DNA from: Oscillospiraceae bacterium
GTDB taxonomy: Bacteria; Bacillota; Clostridia; UMGS1810
Assembly: GCA_015068825.1 (NCBI GenBank)
Contig: SVJU01000004.1
Coordinates: 1 to 64,000, forward strand
Direction: 5' to 3'
Length of the DNA: 64,000 nt
Shown: piece after piece, positions 37,570 through 45,599 of the stretch
Numbering within the stretch: position 1 is the first letter of the stretch
Layout: every line of letters starts with the position of its first letter
Notes under the pieces: model-generated
What the model saw: only the letters and a program-made list of their open reading frames with translations
Databases searched by the model: none
What the model was told of the DNA's origin: nothing
Translations under genes and position numbers: made by a program

Positions 37570-39552
37570 TTAAACTATTCTTTTAAATTCTTTTTCCAGA
37601 TCTTTTTTTGTCATTTTAATTTCAATAGGTCTGCCGTGAGGACAGGTATTTATATTTTTAAGTGCATACGCTCTTTCAACAATGCTTTCCATTTCTTTAA
37701 GCGAAAGATTTCTGTTTCCCTTAACAGCACGCTTGCACGCCATTGTGTAGAGTGCGTGAAGCTGTGAGTCTAAAACATCGGCACTTCCTTTTTTATCCAA
37801 ATCTTCAAGTATTTCTGTTACAAGATCTGTAAGATTACATTCAGCGCATGCTGCAGCAACCTTTCTTAAAGCAATAACATTATTGCCGTAGGAATCAATT
37901 TCAAAACCAAGCTCTTCAAAAAAGCTTATATTATCCATAGCAATGTCATAAAGCTTTTGCGGAAGACTTACCATTGCAGGAATTAAAAGAATTTGCGAAT
38001 CAATACTTCGGTTTTTAAAATCCAAATAAAACTCTTCAAAATAAATTCTTTCGTGTGCTGCATGCTGATCTATAATACACATTTCGCCATCTTTTTCAAC
38101 AATTATGTATGTAGAAAAAATCTGACCTACAATCTTAAAATCAATTCCGGTTTTTAAGTTAATTTCAGATGTTTTTTCTTCCTCATAAACTTCTTTTTCT
38201 TTCTCGATTAATTTAGCTGGCTCTTCTTTTTTAATCTCTGCTATTATAACTTCTTCTTTTGCTTCTTCAATAATGTTTTTTTCAACAAGCTTTTCTTCTG
38301 CTGCTTTTTCTTCTGTAATTTTTTCTTCTGTAATTTTTTCTTCTTTAAAGCTTTTTAAATTATCACTTAGCATATCAAAGCTGTTTTCTTTTGGCTTTAA
38401 ATCGTTTATTGTTATTTTAGATTTGTAAGAAGGTACTTCTTTTTTATATTCTTCTTTTTCTTTAACAAATGAATCTTTAAGTAAATTTATATCAACCTGC
38501 TTTGATTTTTTTATTTCTTCAGGTACGGTAAAGGTTTTTGTTTCCATTTTTATTTCAGGAACAACTCTCTTTTTTTCAAGGGCATTTTTGGTTGCCCAGT
38601 AAACCGCTTCAAAAATCTTTTTGTCATCAGAAAATCTTACTTCCATTTTTGTTGGATGCACATTTACATCAACAAAAGCAGGGTTAATTTCTACATTAAT
38701 TACCGCAAAGGGAAATTTGCCAACCATAATAGAATTTTTGTACCCTTCAGATAATGCGGCAGATATTACTTTGCTCACAATATTTCTGCCGTTTATAAAT
38801 ATTGTCTGATACGCTCTTGTATTTCTTGAAATCTGTGAATTTCCAATAAAACCTGTAACTTTTATATTTTCATCATCAAAATCAACAGGAATAACATTTT
38901 TAACAAAATCTTTTCCATAAACGGTAAAAATTGAATTTAAAAGCTTTCCGTCGCCCTGCGATGTCATATTTTTTGACTGGCTTATATACTTTATTGAAAC
39001 ATTGGGATTTCCAAGAATAATTTTATTTAATACATCGGTAACACTTCCTGCCTCAGCAGAATCTTTTTTCAAAAACTTCATTCTTGCAGGGGTGTTGTAA
39101 AACAAATCTCTCACAATAATGGTTGTGCCATTACTGCAGCCTGTTTCGCCTTCTTCCAAAACTTTTCCGCCTTTTACGGTAATCATTCTTCCGTAAGAAT
39201 CATTTTTGGTTTTTGTAAAAACTTCAACTTTAGAAACCGCAGCAATACTTGCAAGAGCCTCGCCTCTGAAGCCCAAAGTAAAGATTTTAGCCAAATCCTC
39301 ACTTGTTTTGATTTTGCTCGTTGCATGTGGTAAAAAGGCTGTTTTTAAATCGTCTTTTTCAATACCTGAGCCGTTATCGGTAACCCTTATGTATGTCATA
39401 CCGCCATTTTTTATTTCAACGCAGATGGAGGTGGCACCTGCATCTATGGAGTTTTCAACAAGCTCTTTTACAACAGATGCCGGTCTTTCTACAACCTCAC
39501 CTGCCGAAATCATATTAGCAATTTCTTCTGAAAGTACATTAATTTTTCCCAT
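37570..39552 (-). CDS. mutL: DNA mismatch repair protein MutL
   Basis: 660 residues. GHKL ATPase domain at the N-terminus (MISAGEVVERPASVVKELVE, RVTDNGSGI, TLGFRGEAL); a linker of about 110 residues rich in E and K with tandem KITEEKITEEKAAEEKLVEK; and a C-terminal endonuclease domain with DQHAAHERIYFEE, ACKRAVKGN and CPHGRP. Such MutL nicks the new strand, as expected where MutH is absent. ATG at 39552 is 8 nt after GGTGG. Lies between mutS and miaA. Confidence 0.96.
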   Translation of the reverse strand: MGKINVLSEEIANMISAGEVVERPASVVKELVENSIDAGATSICVEIKNGGMTYIRVTDNGSGIEKDDLKTAFLPHATSKIKTSEDLAKIFTLGFRGEALASIAAVSKVEVFTKTKNDSYGRMITVKGGKVLEEGETGCSNGTTIIVRDLFYNTPARMKFLKKDSAEAGSVTDVLNKIILGNPNVSIKYISQSKNMTSQGDGKLLNSIFTVYGKDFVKNVIPVDFDDENIKVTGFIGNSQISRNTRAYQTIFINGRNIVSKVISAALSEGYKNSIMVGKFPFAVINVEINPAFVDVNVHPTKMEVRFSDDKKIFEAVYWATKNALEKKRVVPEIKMETKTFTVPEEIKKSKQVDINLLKDSFVKEKEEYKKEVPSYKSKITINDLKPKENSFDMLSDNLKSFKEEKITEEKITEEKAAEEKLVEKNIIEEAKEEVIIAEIKKEEPAKLIEKEKEVYEEEKTSEINLKTGIDFKIVGQIFSTYIIVEKDGEMCIIDQHAAHERIYFEEFYLDFKNRSIDSQILLIPAMVSLPQKLYDIAMDNISFFEELGFEIDSYGNNVIALRKVAAACAECNLTDLVTEILEDLDKKGSADVLDSQLHALYTMACKRAVKGNRNLSLKEMESIVERAYALKNINTCPHGRPIEIKMTKKDLEKEFKRIV

Positions 39553-39575
39553 TCCAAATGCCACCACCTTATTTT

Positions 39576-42173
39576 TTAATTTTCTTTGCTTAAAACAATT
39601 TTCTGCATTTTATAAATTTCGTTAAGTGCTTCAATAGGAGTAAGTGTTGAAATATCATACGATTTTAACATATTAGTAATTTCATCATCGCATTTTTTTG
39701 TTTCATCAAAACTTATTGCCTTATGCTCTTTATTAAAATCGCCTTTTTCAATGTTTTTAAGAATTTCTTTTGCTCTTTTTACAACTTCTTGGGGAACTCC
39801 CGCAAGATGTGCAACCTCAATACCAAAGCTGTCGTCAGTACCGCCTTTTACAATTTTTCTAAGGAAGGTTATATCATCACCATGCTTTTTAACCGCAATA
39901 GAATAGTTGTTTACACCATCAATTTCGTCTTCAAGTGCAATAAGCTCATGATAGTGTGTTGCAAAAAGTGATTTTGCACCGATAATGTTTTTATCGCTTA
40001 AATATTCAACAACTGCCCACGCAATAGAAAGCCCGTCAAAAGTGCTTGTACCTCTTCCGATTTCATCAAGAATAAGAAGACTTTTATTGGTTGCATTTTT
40101 AAGAATATTTGCAACCTCATTCATTTCAACCATAAAGGTACTCTGTCCTGCAGATAAATCATCTGATGCACCTACACGGGTAAAGATTTTATCAACCACA
40201 CCTATGTGGCAATATGTAGCAGGAACAAAGCTTCCTATCTGTGCCATTATGGTAATTATAGCAGTTTGCCTCATATAAGTTGATTTACCCGCCATATTAG
40301 GCCCTGTTATAATTGAAAAACGGTTTTTATCGGTATCAAGATATGTGTCATTTGGCACAAAAAGTGAATCGGTTAAAAATCTTTCAACAATAGGATGTCT
40401 TCCGTCTTTTATATCAATAATATCACTATCATCCACAACCGGTTTAACATATCCATTTTCTTCTGCACAAGATGAGAATGAACACAAAACATCAATTACC
40501 GCAACAAGCTTTGCCTGTAAAAGTATTCTGTCAATATTATTTGCAATCTCATCTCTTACTGCACAAAAATCGTTATATTCAAGACCATTGATTTTTTCTG
40601 TTGCACCAAGTATTGTGCCTTCAATTTCTTTAAGCTCCTGAGTTATATACCTTTCGCAGTTTGTAAGAGTCTGCTTTCTTATATAATGGTCAGGTGCTCT
40701 GTCAATATTTGATTTTGTAATTTCTATATAATATCCAAAAACCTTATTATAAGACACTTTAAGGTTTTTGATATCTGTTGCTTCTCTTTCTCTTGCTTCA
40801 ATGTTAGCTATAACATTAGATGCATTTTTAACAATGTCTTTTGCCCTGTCAAGTTCGTCATCAAAACCTTCTTTAATCATTCCGCCTTCCCTTATTGTTA
40901 AAGGAGGCTCGTCCACAAATGCCGAGTCTATTAAAGAAGAAAGGTCAGATAAAGAATCAAGATTTTTTAAAATATCGTTTAAATAACCTTTTGTAAAACC
41001 ACGGGCTATATCTGTAAGATTTTTAAGATTTAAAAAGCTTACTTTAAGAGCAACCAGCTCTCTTGCATTAACCGTGCCATAAACAACCTTTGACATAATT
41101 CTTTCAATGTCACCAATACCTTTTAAAGCGTCAGTCAAATCATTTTTCAAAATTTTGTTTTCACAAAGAAATTCAACCGCATCGAGCCTTAAATTTATTT
41201 CAGATGAATTTATAAGAGGCTGTTCAATCCACTTTCTTAAAAGTCTGGCACCCATACTGGTTTTTGTTTTGTCCAGAATACCCAAAAGCGAGCCTTTTTT
41301 ACTTTTATCACGCATTGTTTCGGTAAGCTCTAAATTTCGTCTTGAAGATAAATCAATATCTACATAAGATGATGACGAAAATACGCTTGCCTTTGAAATG
41401 TTTGATAAATCGACTTTTTGTGTGTCTTTTAAATATTTAAGAGCCGCTCCTGCAGATTTTAGTGCAAATTCGTTATCCGAAAGACTCATTGCCGAATCTG
41501 ACGCAAACCCGAATTTTTTGTTGACATACATTGTGCATCTGTCAATTTCAAAATCTTCTTCAGGAAGATAACTTAAATAAAATTCGTATCTTTTCTTTAA
41601 ATTATCAAAAAGCTTCTGATATTTTAAGCTTCCCTGATTTATAACAATTTCAGCAGGCTTATAGCAAGCAATAACATTTGCAAGCTTTCCTTCTGCAATG
41701 TTATTATCACCATAGGTTACAAAAAACTCACCTGTTGAAACATCGGCAAAGCTTATACCAAAGTTTTTGTCGGTTAAATAAATACACGCCAAAAAGTTGT
41801 TTGAACCTTCAGAAAGTGCCATATCAAGATTTGCAGTACCAGGTGTTATAACTCTTATAACATCTCTTTTTACAATATCCTTTGCCAGAGATGGATCTTC
41901 CATCTGCTCACAAATTGCAACCTTATACCCTTTGTTTACAAGCTTTGCAAGATACGACTGCACGCTATGGAAAGGAACACCGCACATTGGTGCTCTCTCC
42001 TCCTGACCGCAGTTTCTTCCTGTTAGTGTTAGTTCAAGTTCACGGGATGCAATTTTTGCATCTTCAAAGAACATTTCATAAAAATCGCCAAGTCTGAAAA
42101 ACAAAATACAGTCTTTATACTGTTCTTTTATTTTAAGATACTGTTGCATCATAGGTGTTACAGGATTTTGCAT
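39576..42173 (-). CDS. mutS: DNA mismatch repair protein MutS
   Basis: 865 residues. Mismatch-reading motif LFFRLGDFYEMFFEDA near residue 25, connector, lever and clamp domains, and the ABC-type ATPase: Walker A ITGPNMAGKSTYMRQ, signature DDLSAGQSTFMVEM, Walker B LLILDEIGRGTSTFDG. Binds mispairs and recruits MutL, encoded 23 nt downstream. Confidence 0.98.
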   Translation of the reverse strand: MQNPVTPMMQQYLKIKEQYKDCILFFRLGDFYEMFFEDAKIASRELELTLTGRNCGQEERAPMCGVPFHSVQSYLAKLVNKGYKVAICEQMEDPSLAKDIVKRDVIRVITPGTANLDMALSEGSNNFLACIYLTDKNFGISFADVSTGEFFVTYGDNNIAEGKLANVIACYKPAEIVINQGSLKYQKLFDNLKKRYEFYLSYLPEEDFEIDRCTMYVNKKFGFASDSAMSLSDNEFALKSAGAALKYLKDTQKVDLSNISKASVFSSSSYVDIDLSSRRNLELTETMRDKSKKGSLLGILDKTKTSMGARLLRKWIEQPLINSSEINLRLDAVEFLCENKILKNDLTDALKGIGDIERIMSKVVYGTVNARELVALKVSFLNLKNLTDIARGFTKGYLNDILKNLDSLSDLSSLIDSAFVDEPPLTIREGGMIKEGFDDELDRAKDIVKNASNVIANIEAREREATDIKNLKVSYNKVFGYYIEITKSNIDRAPDHYIRKQTLTNCERYITQELKEIEGTILGATEKINGLEYNDFCAVRDEIANNIDRILLQAKLVAVIDVLCSFSSCAEENGYVKPVVDDSDIIDIKDGRHPIVERFLTDSLFVPNDTYLDTDKNRFSIITGPNMAGKSTYMRQTAIITIMAQIGSFVPATYCHIGVVDKIFTRVGASDDLSAGQSTFMVEMNEVANILKNATNKSLLILDEIGRGTSTFDGLSIAWAVVEYLSDKNIIGAKSLFATHYHELIALEDEIDGVNNYSIAVKKHGDDITFLRKIVKGGTDDSFGIEVAHLAGVPQEVVKRAKEILKNIEKGDFNKEHKAISFDETKKCDDEITNMLKSYDISTLTPIEALNEIYKMQKIVLSKEN

Positions 42174-42206
42174 TTTTCATTTTCCCCCATAACTAAAAGT
42201 TAAAAA

Positions 42207-42599
42207 TTAGTGACAGCCTGAACAAGAAGAACAGCTACCAGTGCATCCGCCGTCAGATTCTTTTCCAGAAACATAATAAGATAAAATACTGTTAATCTGA
42301 TTCATAAGATTTGTAAAGCCCTGCTGTGCATCAACATAAGCTGCAATGTTTTTGTTAGACATAATTTTTTCAAATGCAGCTTTTGCTTCTTCCTGAATTT
42401 TTTCAAAATCTTCTTTTGTTATATTTTCGTCAGAAGCTTTTTTTGTAAGTTCTTCTCTTTTGTTGTGATATTCCATCATAAGCTCAACTGCTTCTTTATC
42501 GTCAAGCTGTGCTGCCTCTGTCTGTTTTAAAGCTTTAAATTCATCGCTTTCTACAATCATAATTCCAAGTTCTTTTGCTTTTTCCATAATGTCTGCCAT
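42207..42599 (-). CDS. ymcA: YlbF/YmcA (Ric)-family protein with C-terminal cysteine cluster
   Basis: 130 residues. Helical Com_YlbF domain (AKELGIMIVESDEFKALKQT), then a tail with C119, C123, C126, C129 and H130 (GGCTGSCSSCSGCH). In Bacillus, YmcA, YlbF and YaaT form a complex that carries [4Fe-4S] clusters and is needed for mRNA maturation by RNase Y and for sporulation and biofilm decisions. The order miaB-ymcA-mutS-mutL is also that of Bacillus (with cotE between). The name ymcA rests on that context; ylbF is possible. Confidence 0.8.
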   Translation of the reverse strand: MADIMEKAKELGIMIVESDEFKALKQTEAAQLDDKEAVELMMEYHNKREELTKKASDENITKEDFEKIQEEAKAAFEKIMSNKNIAAYVDAQQGFTNLMNQINSILSYYVSGKESDGGCTGSCSSCSGCH

Positions 42600-42635
42600 T
42601 TTAATAATCCTCCGTTTATTTAATTTAAAATTTAT

Positions 42636-44045
42636 TTATACCAATTCACCCGAAAGTGACCAAGTATGTGCTTTTATTATTTTAACCTTAACAATTTTTC
42701 CTATTAGCTCTTTTTCGCCTTTAAAGTTTACAATTTTTCCACCGTCAGTTCTGCCGGTTAAAAATTCTTTATTTGTTTTGCTCTCGCCCTCAACCAAAAT
42801 CTCGTATTCTTTGCCGTCATAAGTCTGATTAATCTCGGCAGAAATAACATTCTGAACTTCAAGCATCCTGTCAAAGTTTGCCTTTTTTTCTTCAGGCGAT
42901 AACACATCATCCATAACAGCCGCAGGTGTGCCCGGCCTTTTTGAATATATAAACGAAAATACGCTGTCGTACCTTACCTTTTTTAAAACATCAAGTGTAT
43001 GTTCAAAATCCTCATTATCTTCACCCGGGAAACCAACAATTATATCGGTTGTAAGAGTAATACCAGGAATTTTTTCTTTCACCTTCATAATTTTTTCAAG
43101 ATACTCTTCTTTTGTATATTTTCTGTTCATTATCTTTAAAATTTTGTTACTTCCGCATTGAATGGGAAGGTGAAGCTGTTTGCAAACCTTTTTATTGTTG
43201 GCAATCGTATCTATAAGCTTATCACTTAAATCTTTAGGATGACTTGTCATAAAGCGGATTCTTTCAATTCCATCAATCTTCGAAACCGCATCTATAAGGT
43301 CGGCAAAATCATAATAATTTTCTAAATCCTTACCGTATGAATTTACATTCTGACCTAAAAGTGTTACTTCTTTTATACCGCTTTTTGCAAGATGCGTAGC
43401 TTCTTTAATAACTTCTTCAATTTCTCTGCTTCGCTCTCTTCCTCTTACATATGGAACAATACAGTAGGTACAAAAATTGTTGCATCCGTACATAACAGAA
43501 ATGCCTGCCGAAATATCGCTGTTTCGTTTAATTGGCAAATCCTCGGCAATAAAACCATCGCAGTTTTTAAACTCTATAATTCTTTTGTTTTCGTTTAAAA
43601 CATTGTATAAAATTTCAGGAAAACGATAAAGCGAATGTGTGCCAAAAACAATATCAACATGCTTATATCTTTTTTTAATTTTTTCAGCAATATATTCCTG
43701 CTGCATCATACATCCGCAAACACCAATAACAACATGAGGCTTTGCTCTTTTTATAGCTTTCAGTGCACCTATATTTCCAAAAACTTTAAGCTCAGCATTT
43801 TCTCTTACTGCACAGGTGTTATAAAGAATAACATCTGCCTTTTCCTTGTCCAATGTTTTTTTGTATCCCATTGTATCAAGCATACCCAAAAGGCGTTCAG
43901 AATCATTTACATTCTGCGCACAGCCATAGGTTTCAACAAAGGCATATTTTTCATAACCTGAATTTATATTTTTAACCAGTTGCATAATTTGTTTCTGGTT
44001 TTCAATTTCTTCTTTTTTTATTATAACTTCTTCTCTTGAGGCCAT
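42636..44045 (-). CDS. miaB: tRNA 2-methylthio-N6-isopentenyladenosine synthase
   Basis: 469 residues. UPF0004 domain with the auxiliary [4Fe-4S] cysteines (VETYGCAQNVNDSERL, YNTCAVRENAELK, GVCGCMMQQEYI), radical-SAM CxxxCxxC in YGCNNFCTYCIVPYVRG, and a C-terminal TRAM domain. It inserts sulfur and a methyl group at A37 of tRNA. The ATG at 44045 has GGAGG 6 nt upstream. First gene of a probable operon running to ileS. Confidence 0.97.
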   Translation of the reverse strand: MASREEVIIKKEEIENQKQIMQLVKNINSGYEKYAFVETYGCAQNVNDSERLLGMLDTMGYKKTLDKEKADVILYNTCAVRENAELKVFGNIGALKAIKRAKPHVVIGVCGCMMQQEYIAEKIKKRYKHVDIVFGTHSLYRFPEILYNVLNENKRIIEFKNCDGFIAEDLPIKRNSDISAGISVMYGCNNFCTYCIVPYVRGRERSREIEEVIKEATHLAKSGIKEVTLLGQNVNSYGKDLENYYDFADLIDAVSKIDGIERIRFMTSHPKDLSDKLIDTIANNKKVCKQLHLPIQCGSNKILKIMNRKYTKEEYLEKIMKVKEKIPGITLTTDIIVGFPGEDNEDFEHTLDVLKKVRYDSVFSFIYSKRPGTPAAVMDDVLSPEEKKANFDRMLEVQNVISAEINQTYDGKEYEILVEGESKTNKEFLTGRTDGGKIVNFKGEKELIGKIVKVKIIKAHTWSLSGELV

Positions 44046-44095
44046 TTTTATCCTCCAAAAAACCAACATTAAAAATATTATTTATAATCCATACA

Positions 44096-44124
44096 ATTAT
44101 ATCACAAATTAAACAATATGTAAA
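44096..44124 (-). promoter_or_regulatory. Sigma-A promoter of the miaB operon
   Basis: Minus strand TTTACA at 44119-44124, 17-nt spacer ending TGTGA, TATAAT at 44096-44101. No other comparable promoter or terminator was seen between here and the hairpin behind ileS. Confidence 0.78.
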
Positions 44125-44171
44125 CCAAAAAAACAACTTTTTTTAAAGTTTTTTTGTTGTTTAAACACATA

Positions 44172-44202
44172 AAAAAGACGGATTATTAAAATCCGTCTTT
44201 TT
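44172..44202 (-). terminator. Terminator after the cysteine-rich membrane protein gene
   Basis: AAAAGACGGAT and ATCCGTCTTTT form a stem with a 7-nt loop, with a U-run on the minus side. A further A/T-rich weak palindrome lies at 44134-44165. Confidence 0.85.
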
Positions 44203-44220
44203 AAATTAATATCCTGATCT

Positions 44221-44610
44221 TTACCTGCACTGATTTGCATCTGATGCAATACTTATAAGGCTAAGAAGAACTAAAGCAGCAAAAAATCCTACAAGGCCTG
44301 CAATAACAGCGCTTAAAACTGTGCCTATCCCAGCTATTGAAATAGAAAGAAGCGAAGCTGCAACTGCTCCTATTGAGCCAATTACAATACATATTATTTC
44401 ATCAGAGCAACGCCTCACACAACACCCGGTGCAATTTGATAAAATCGCAATACCCGTTGCAATAGCTAATCCAAAAATACCTAATACAAAAGTGCCCCAT
44501 AAAGCAACAACCCCTGTTAAAAAACCAAAACCGAAAAGCACACCTGTAACGGCTCCGATAATAAGGGCTATAACAACATTAAGCACACAACGAGATACAT
44601 TCTGACACAT
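44221..44610 (-). CDS. Cysteine-rich multi-pass membrane protein, candidate spore gene
   Basis: 129 residues, not recognised. About four hydrophobic helices rich in Gly/Ala/Ile (VVIALIIGAVTGVLFGFGF, FVLGIFGLAIATGIAIL and two near the end) and eight cysteines: C2, C8, C60, C63, C64, C68, C74 and C128, with the core NCTGCCVRRC in a loop between helices. The pattern suggests metal binding or disulfide bonding. The ATG at 44610 is 8 nt after AAGGAGG. The only promoter seen upstream is an exact sigma-K match, so expression in the mother cell late in sporulation is likely. Confidence 0.7.
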   Translation of the reverse strand: MCQNVSRCVLNVVIALIIGAVTGVLFGFGFLTGVVALWGTFVLGIFGLAIATGIAILSNCTGCCVRRCSDEIICIVIGSIGAVAASLLSISIAGIGTVLSAVIAGLVGFFAALVLLSLISIASDANQCR

Positions 44611-44651
44611 AAATTTTACCTCCTTTTTCATAGTGTTTTTTTGTTACACTT

Positions 44652-44680
44652 TATACTATGCCAAAGATAAAAATTATGTG
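44652..44680 (-). promoter_or_regulatory. Sigma-K promoter for the cysteine-rich membrane protein
   Basis: Minus strand CACA, 16-nt spacer, CATAGTATA, exact to the sigma-K consensus and of identical geometry to the dpaAB promoter at 26795-26823. It lies about 40 nt before the ATG. A sigma-A reading of the same bases lacks a -35 box. Confidence 0.72.
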
Positions 44681-44691
44681 ACAAGCTCACA

Positions 44692-45009
44692 TCACCTTTT
44701 GATAAGCTTTAATATTTCTTTAAGACTAAAACACTCGTCACCATTTATAAAAGCTATCTCCCACTCTGTGTCAGAATATTTTAATATTTCCTCATATTCC
44801 TCGTAAGTAACATCTATGGCTTTTTTCTTATAGTATCTCTTCTCTTTACTATCCCACTCTGTATAAGGGTATGTATCATATATTCCTTCGGGTGCATATA
44901 CCTTTTCGAATAATCCAAGTCTTATAAGTGTTTCATCTTTTTCTTTGTAAAACGCCGCAATTCTTTCTTCTTTTTTTGCCTTAATATACGCTAAAGCCTT
45001 ATCATGCAT
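44692..45009 (-). CDS. Hypothetical protein, 105 residues, behind a structured leader
   Basis: Not recognised. MHDKALAYIKAKKEERIAAF begins a charged, largely helical protein, with YPYTEWDSKEKRYYKKKAID and DVTYEEYEEILKYSDTEWEI; no signal peptide or membrane helix with this start. The ATG at 45009 lies 7 nt after GGGGGA. Reading could also begin at 45063, adding MCFLCIALAMHFFIGGIY, but there the AAGGAG is only 2 nt from the ATG and the extra codons run through a terminator hairpin. A strong sigma-A promoter and a long folded leader precede it. Confidence 0.65.
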   Translation of the reverse strand: MHDKALAYIKAKKEERIAAFYKEKDETLIRLGLFEKVYAPEGIYDTYPYTEWDSKEKRYYKKKAIDVTYEEYEEILKYSDTEWEIAFINGDECFSLKEILKLIKR

Positions 45010-45017
45010 ATAAATTC

Positions 45018-45193
45018 CCCCAATAAAAAAGTGCATAGCCAAAGCTATGCACAAAAAACACATAGCTCCTTTTTGTCGCCAAACAAATCACACATAACCC
45101 ACAAAAGTATATGCAAAACAGAGCATATGTATTTTTATCATATACAAAAATACACATACTTATGTGAGTTTAAATTATTAAGATTTGTTTGGC
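45018..45193 (-). promoter_or_regulatory. Candidate riboswitch-like or attenuator leader
   Basis: Transcript start is expected at about 45193. The first 12 nt, GCCAAACAAATC, pair perfectly with GATTTGTTTGGC ending at 45078. Inside are CACATAA/TTATGTG, AGTATGTG with CATATACT, and a hairpin GTATTTTT/AAAAATAC, plus a 15-nt and a 7-nt bulge. After the closed domain come AGCTATG (45067-45061), which can pair with CATAGCT (45049-45043), and the terminator, which needs the same CATAGCT strand. No known riboswitch class was recognised. A palindromic mobile element is the main alternative. The upstream remainder of the gap shows only the promoter. Confidence 0.55.
45025..45052 (-). terminator. Intrinsic terminator in the leader
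   Basis: GTGCATAGC-TTTG-GCTATGCAC, a perfect 9-bp stem with a 4-nt loop, followed by six T on the minus strand, then directly the ribosome binding site of the 105-residue gene. The plus strand has no U-run, so it works only in this direction. Confidence 0.85.
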
Positions 45194-45199
45194 ATTAGT

Positions 45200-45229
45200 A
45201 GTATATCATACACAATTTAGTCGTGTCAA
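45200..45229 (-). promoter_or_regulatory. Sigma-A promoter for the structured leader
   Basis: Minus strand TTGACA at 45224-45229, 18-nt spacer ending ATGA, TATACT at 45200-45205. The expected start, six or seven bases on, coincides with the first base of the closing stem. Confidence 0.75.
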
Positions 45230-45236
45230 GCTAATG

Positions 45237-45470
45237 TTAACACTCCAAATCAACACCGTTTTGCATCAAAACTTCTTTAATTCTTTCTATTTTTTCATCA
45301 CTCGTCAAGCTTTTATCAATTATAATCTTTTTAACATTTTCAACTATAATTTCCATATATTCTTCCGCCATCTGTTCAAATTTTTTGTTGTTGATAAATA
45401 TACACTCCAATAAATAATCAAGCACACTGTCATCTATAAGATTAATTTTTATATGTGATTTAATTCCCAT
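45237..45470 (-). CDS. Hypothetical protein, 77 residues, divergent from an RHH regulator
   Basis: Not recognised. MGIKSHIKINLIDDSVLDYL opens a small acidic, all-helical-looking protein ending EKIERIKEVLMQNGVDLEC; no signal peptide or membrane segment. GAAGGTG lies 6 nt before the ATG and a strong sigma-A promoter is upstream, so it is probably expressed. It shares its control region with the ribbon-helix-helix gene at 45600. Confidence 0.65.
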   Translation of the reverse strand: MGIKSHIKINLIDDSVLDYLLECIFINNKKFEQMAEEYMEIIVENVKKIIIDKSLTSDEKIERIKEVLMQNGVDLEC

Positions 45471-45499
45471 AAGTTCACCTTCTACAATTGTTTAATAAA

Positions 45500-45528
45500 A
45501 TTATAACACATGCTTATTTAATTTGCAA
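45500..45528 (-). promoter_or_regulatory. Sigma-A promoter for the 77-residue orphan
   Basis: Minus strand TTGCAA at 45523-45528, 17-nt spacer ending TGTGT, TATAAT at 45500-45505. The -35 box lies inside the first copy of a repeated motif. Confidence 0.82.
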
Positions 45529-45568
45529 TACATTTGTTATGCATACAAAACATTAATTATGCAATACA
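45522..45568. promoter_or_regulatory. Three imperfect direct repeats, candidate operator
   Basis: TTTGCAATACA (45522-45532), TTATGCATACA (45537-45547) and TTATGCAATACA (45557-45568), spaced 15 and 20 nt apart, lie between the two divergent genes. The first covers the -35 box of the 77-residue gene. Arrays of short direct repeats are usual targets of ribbon-helix-helix proteins, so the product of 45600-45773 is a natural candidate to bind here. Confidence 0.5.
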
Positions 45569-45599
45569 ATAGTATTACAAAATAAGATGGAGGAAAAGT

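Noticed and set aside
45010-45063. Longer start MCFLCIALAMHFFIGGIY for the 105-residue orphan, which would look like a signal peptide
   Set aside because: AAGGAG is only 2 nt from that ATG, and the extra codons are the terminator hairpin and its U-run. The ATG at 45009 has a better spaced GGGGGA. Not fully excluded.
45020-45193. 6S RNA or another free small RNA
   Set aside because: Length and a mainly double-stranded shape fit loosely, but the bulges are asymmetric, no 6S-like GC-rich bubble was seen, and the terminator is placed directly on a ribosome binding site, which favours a leader.
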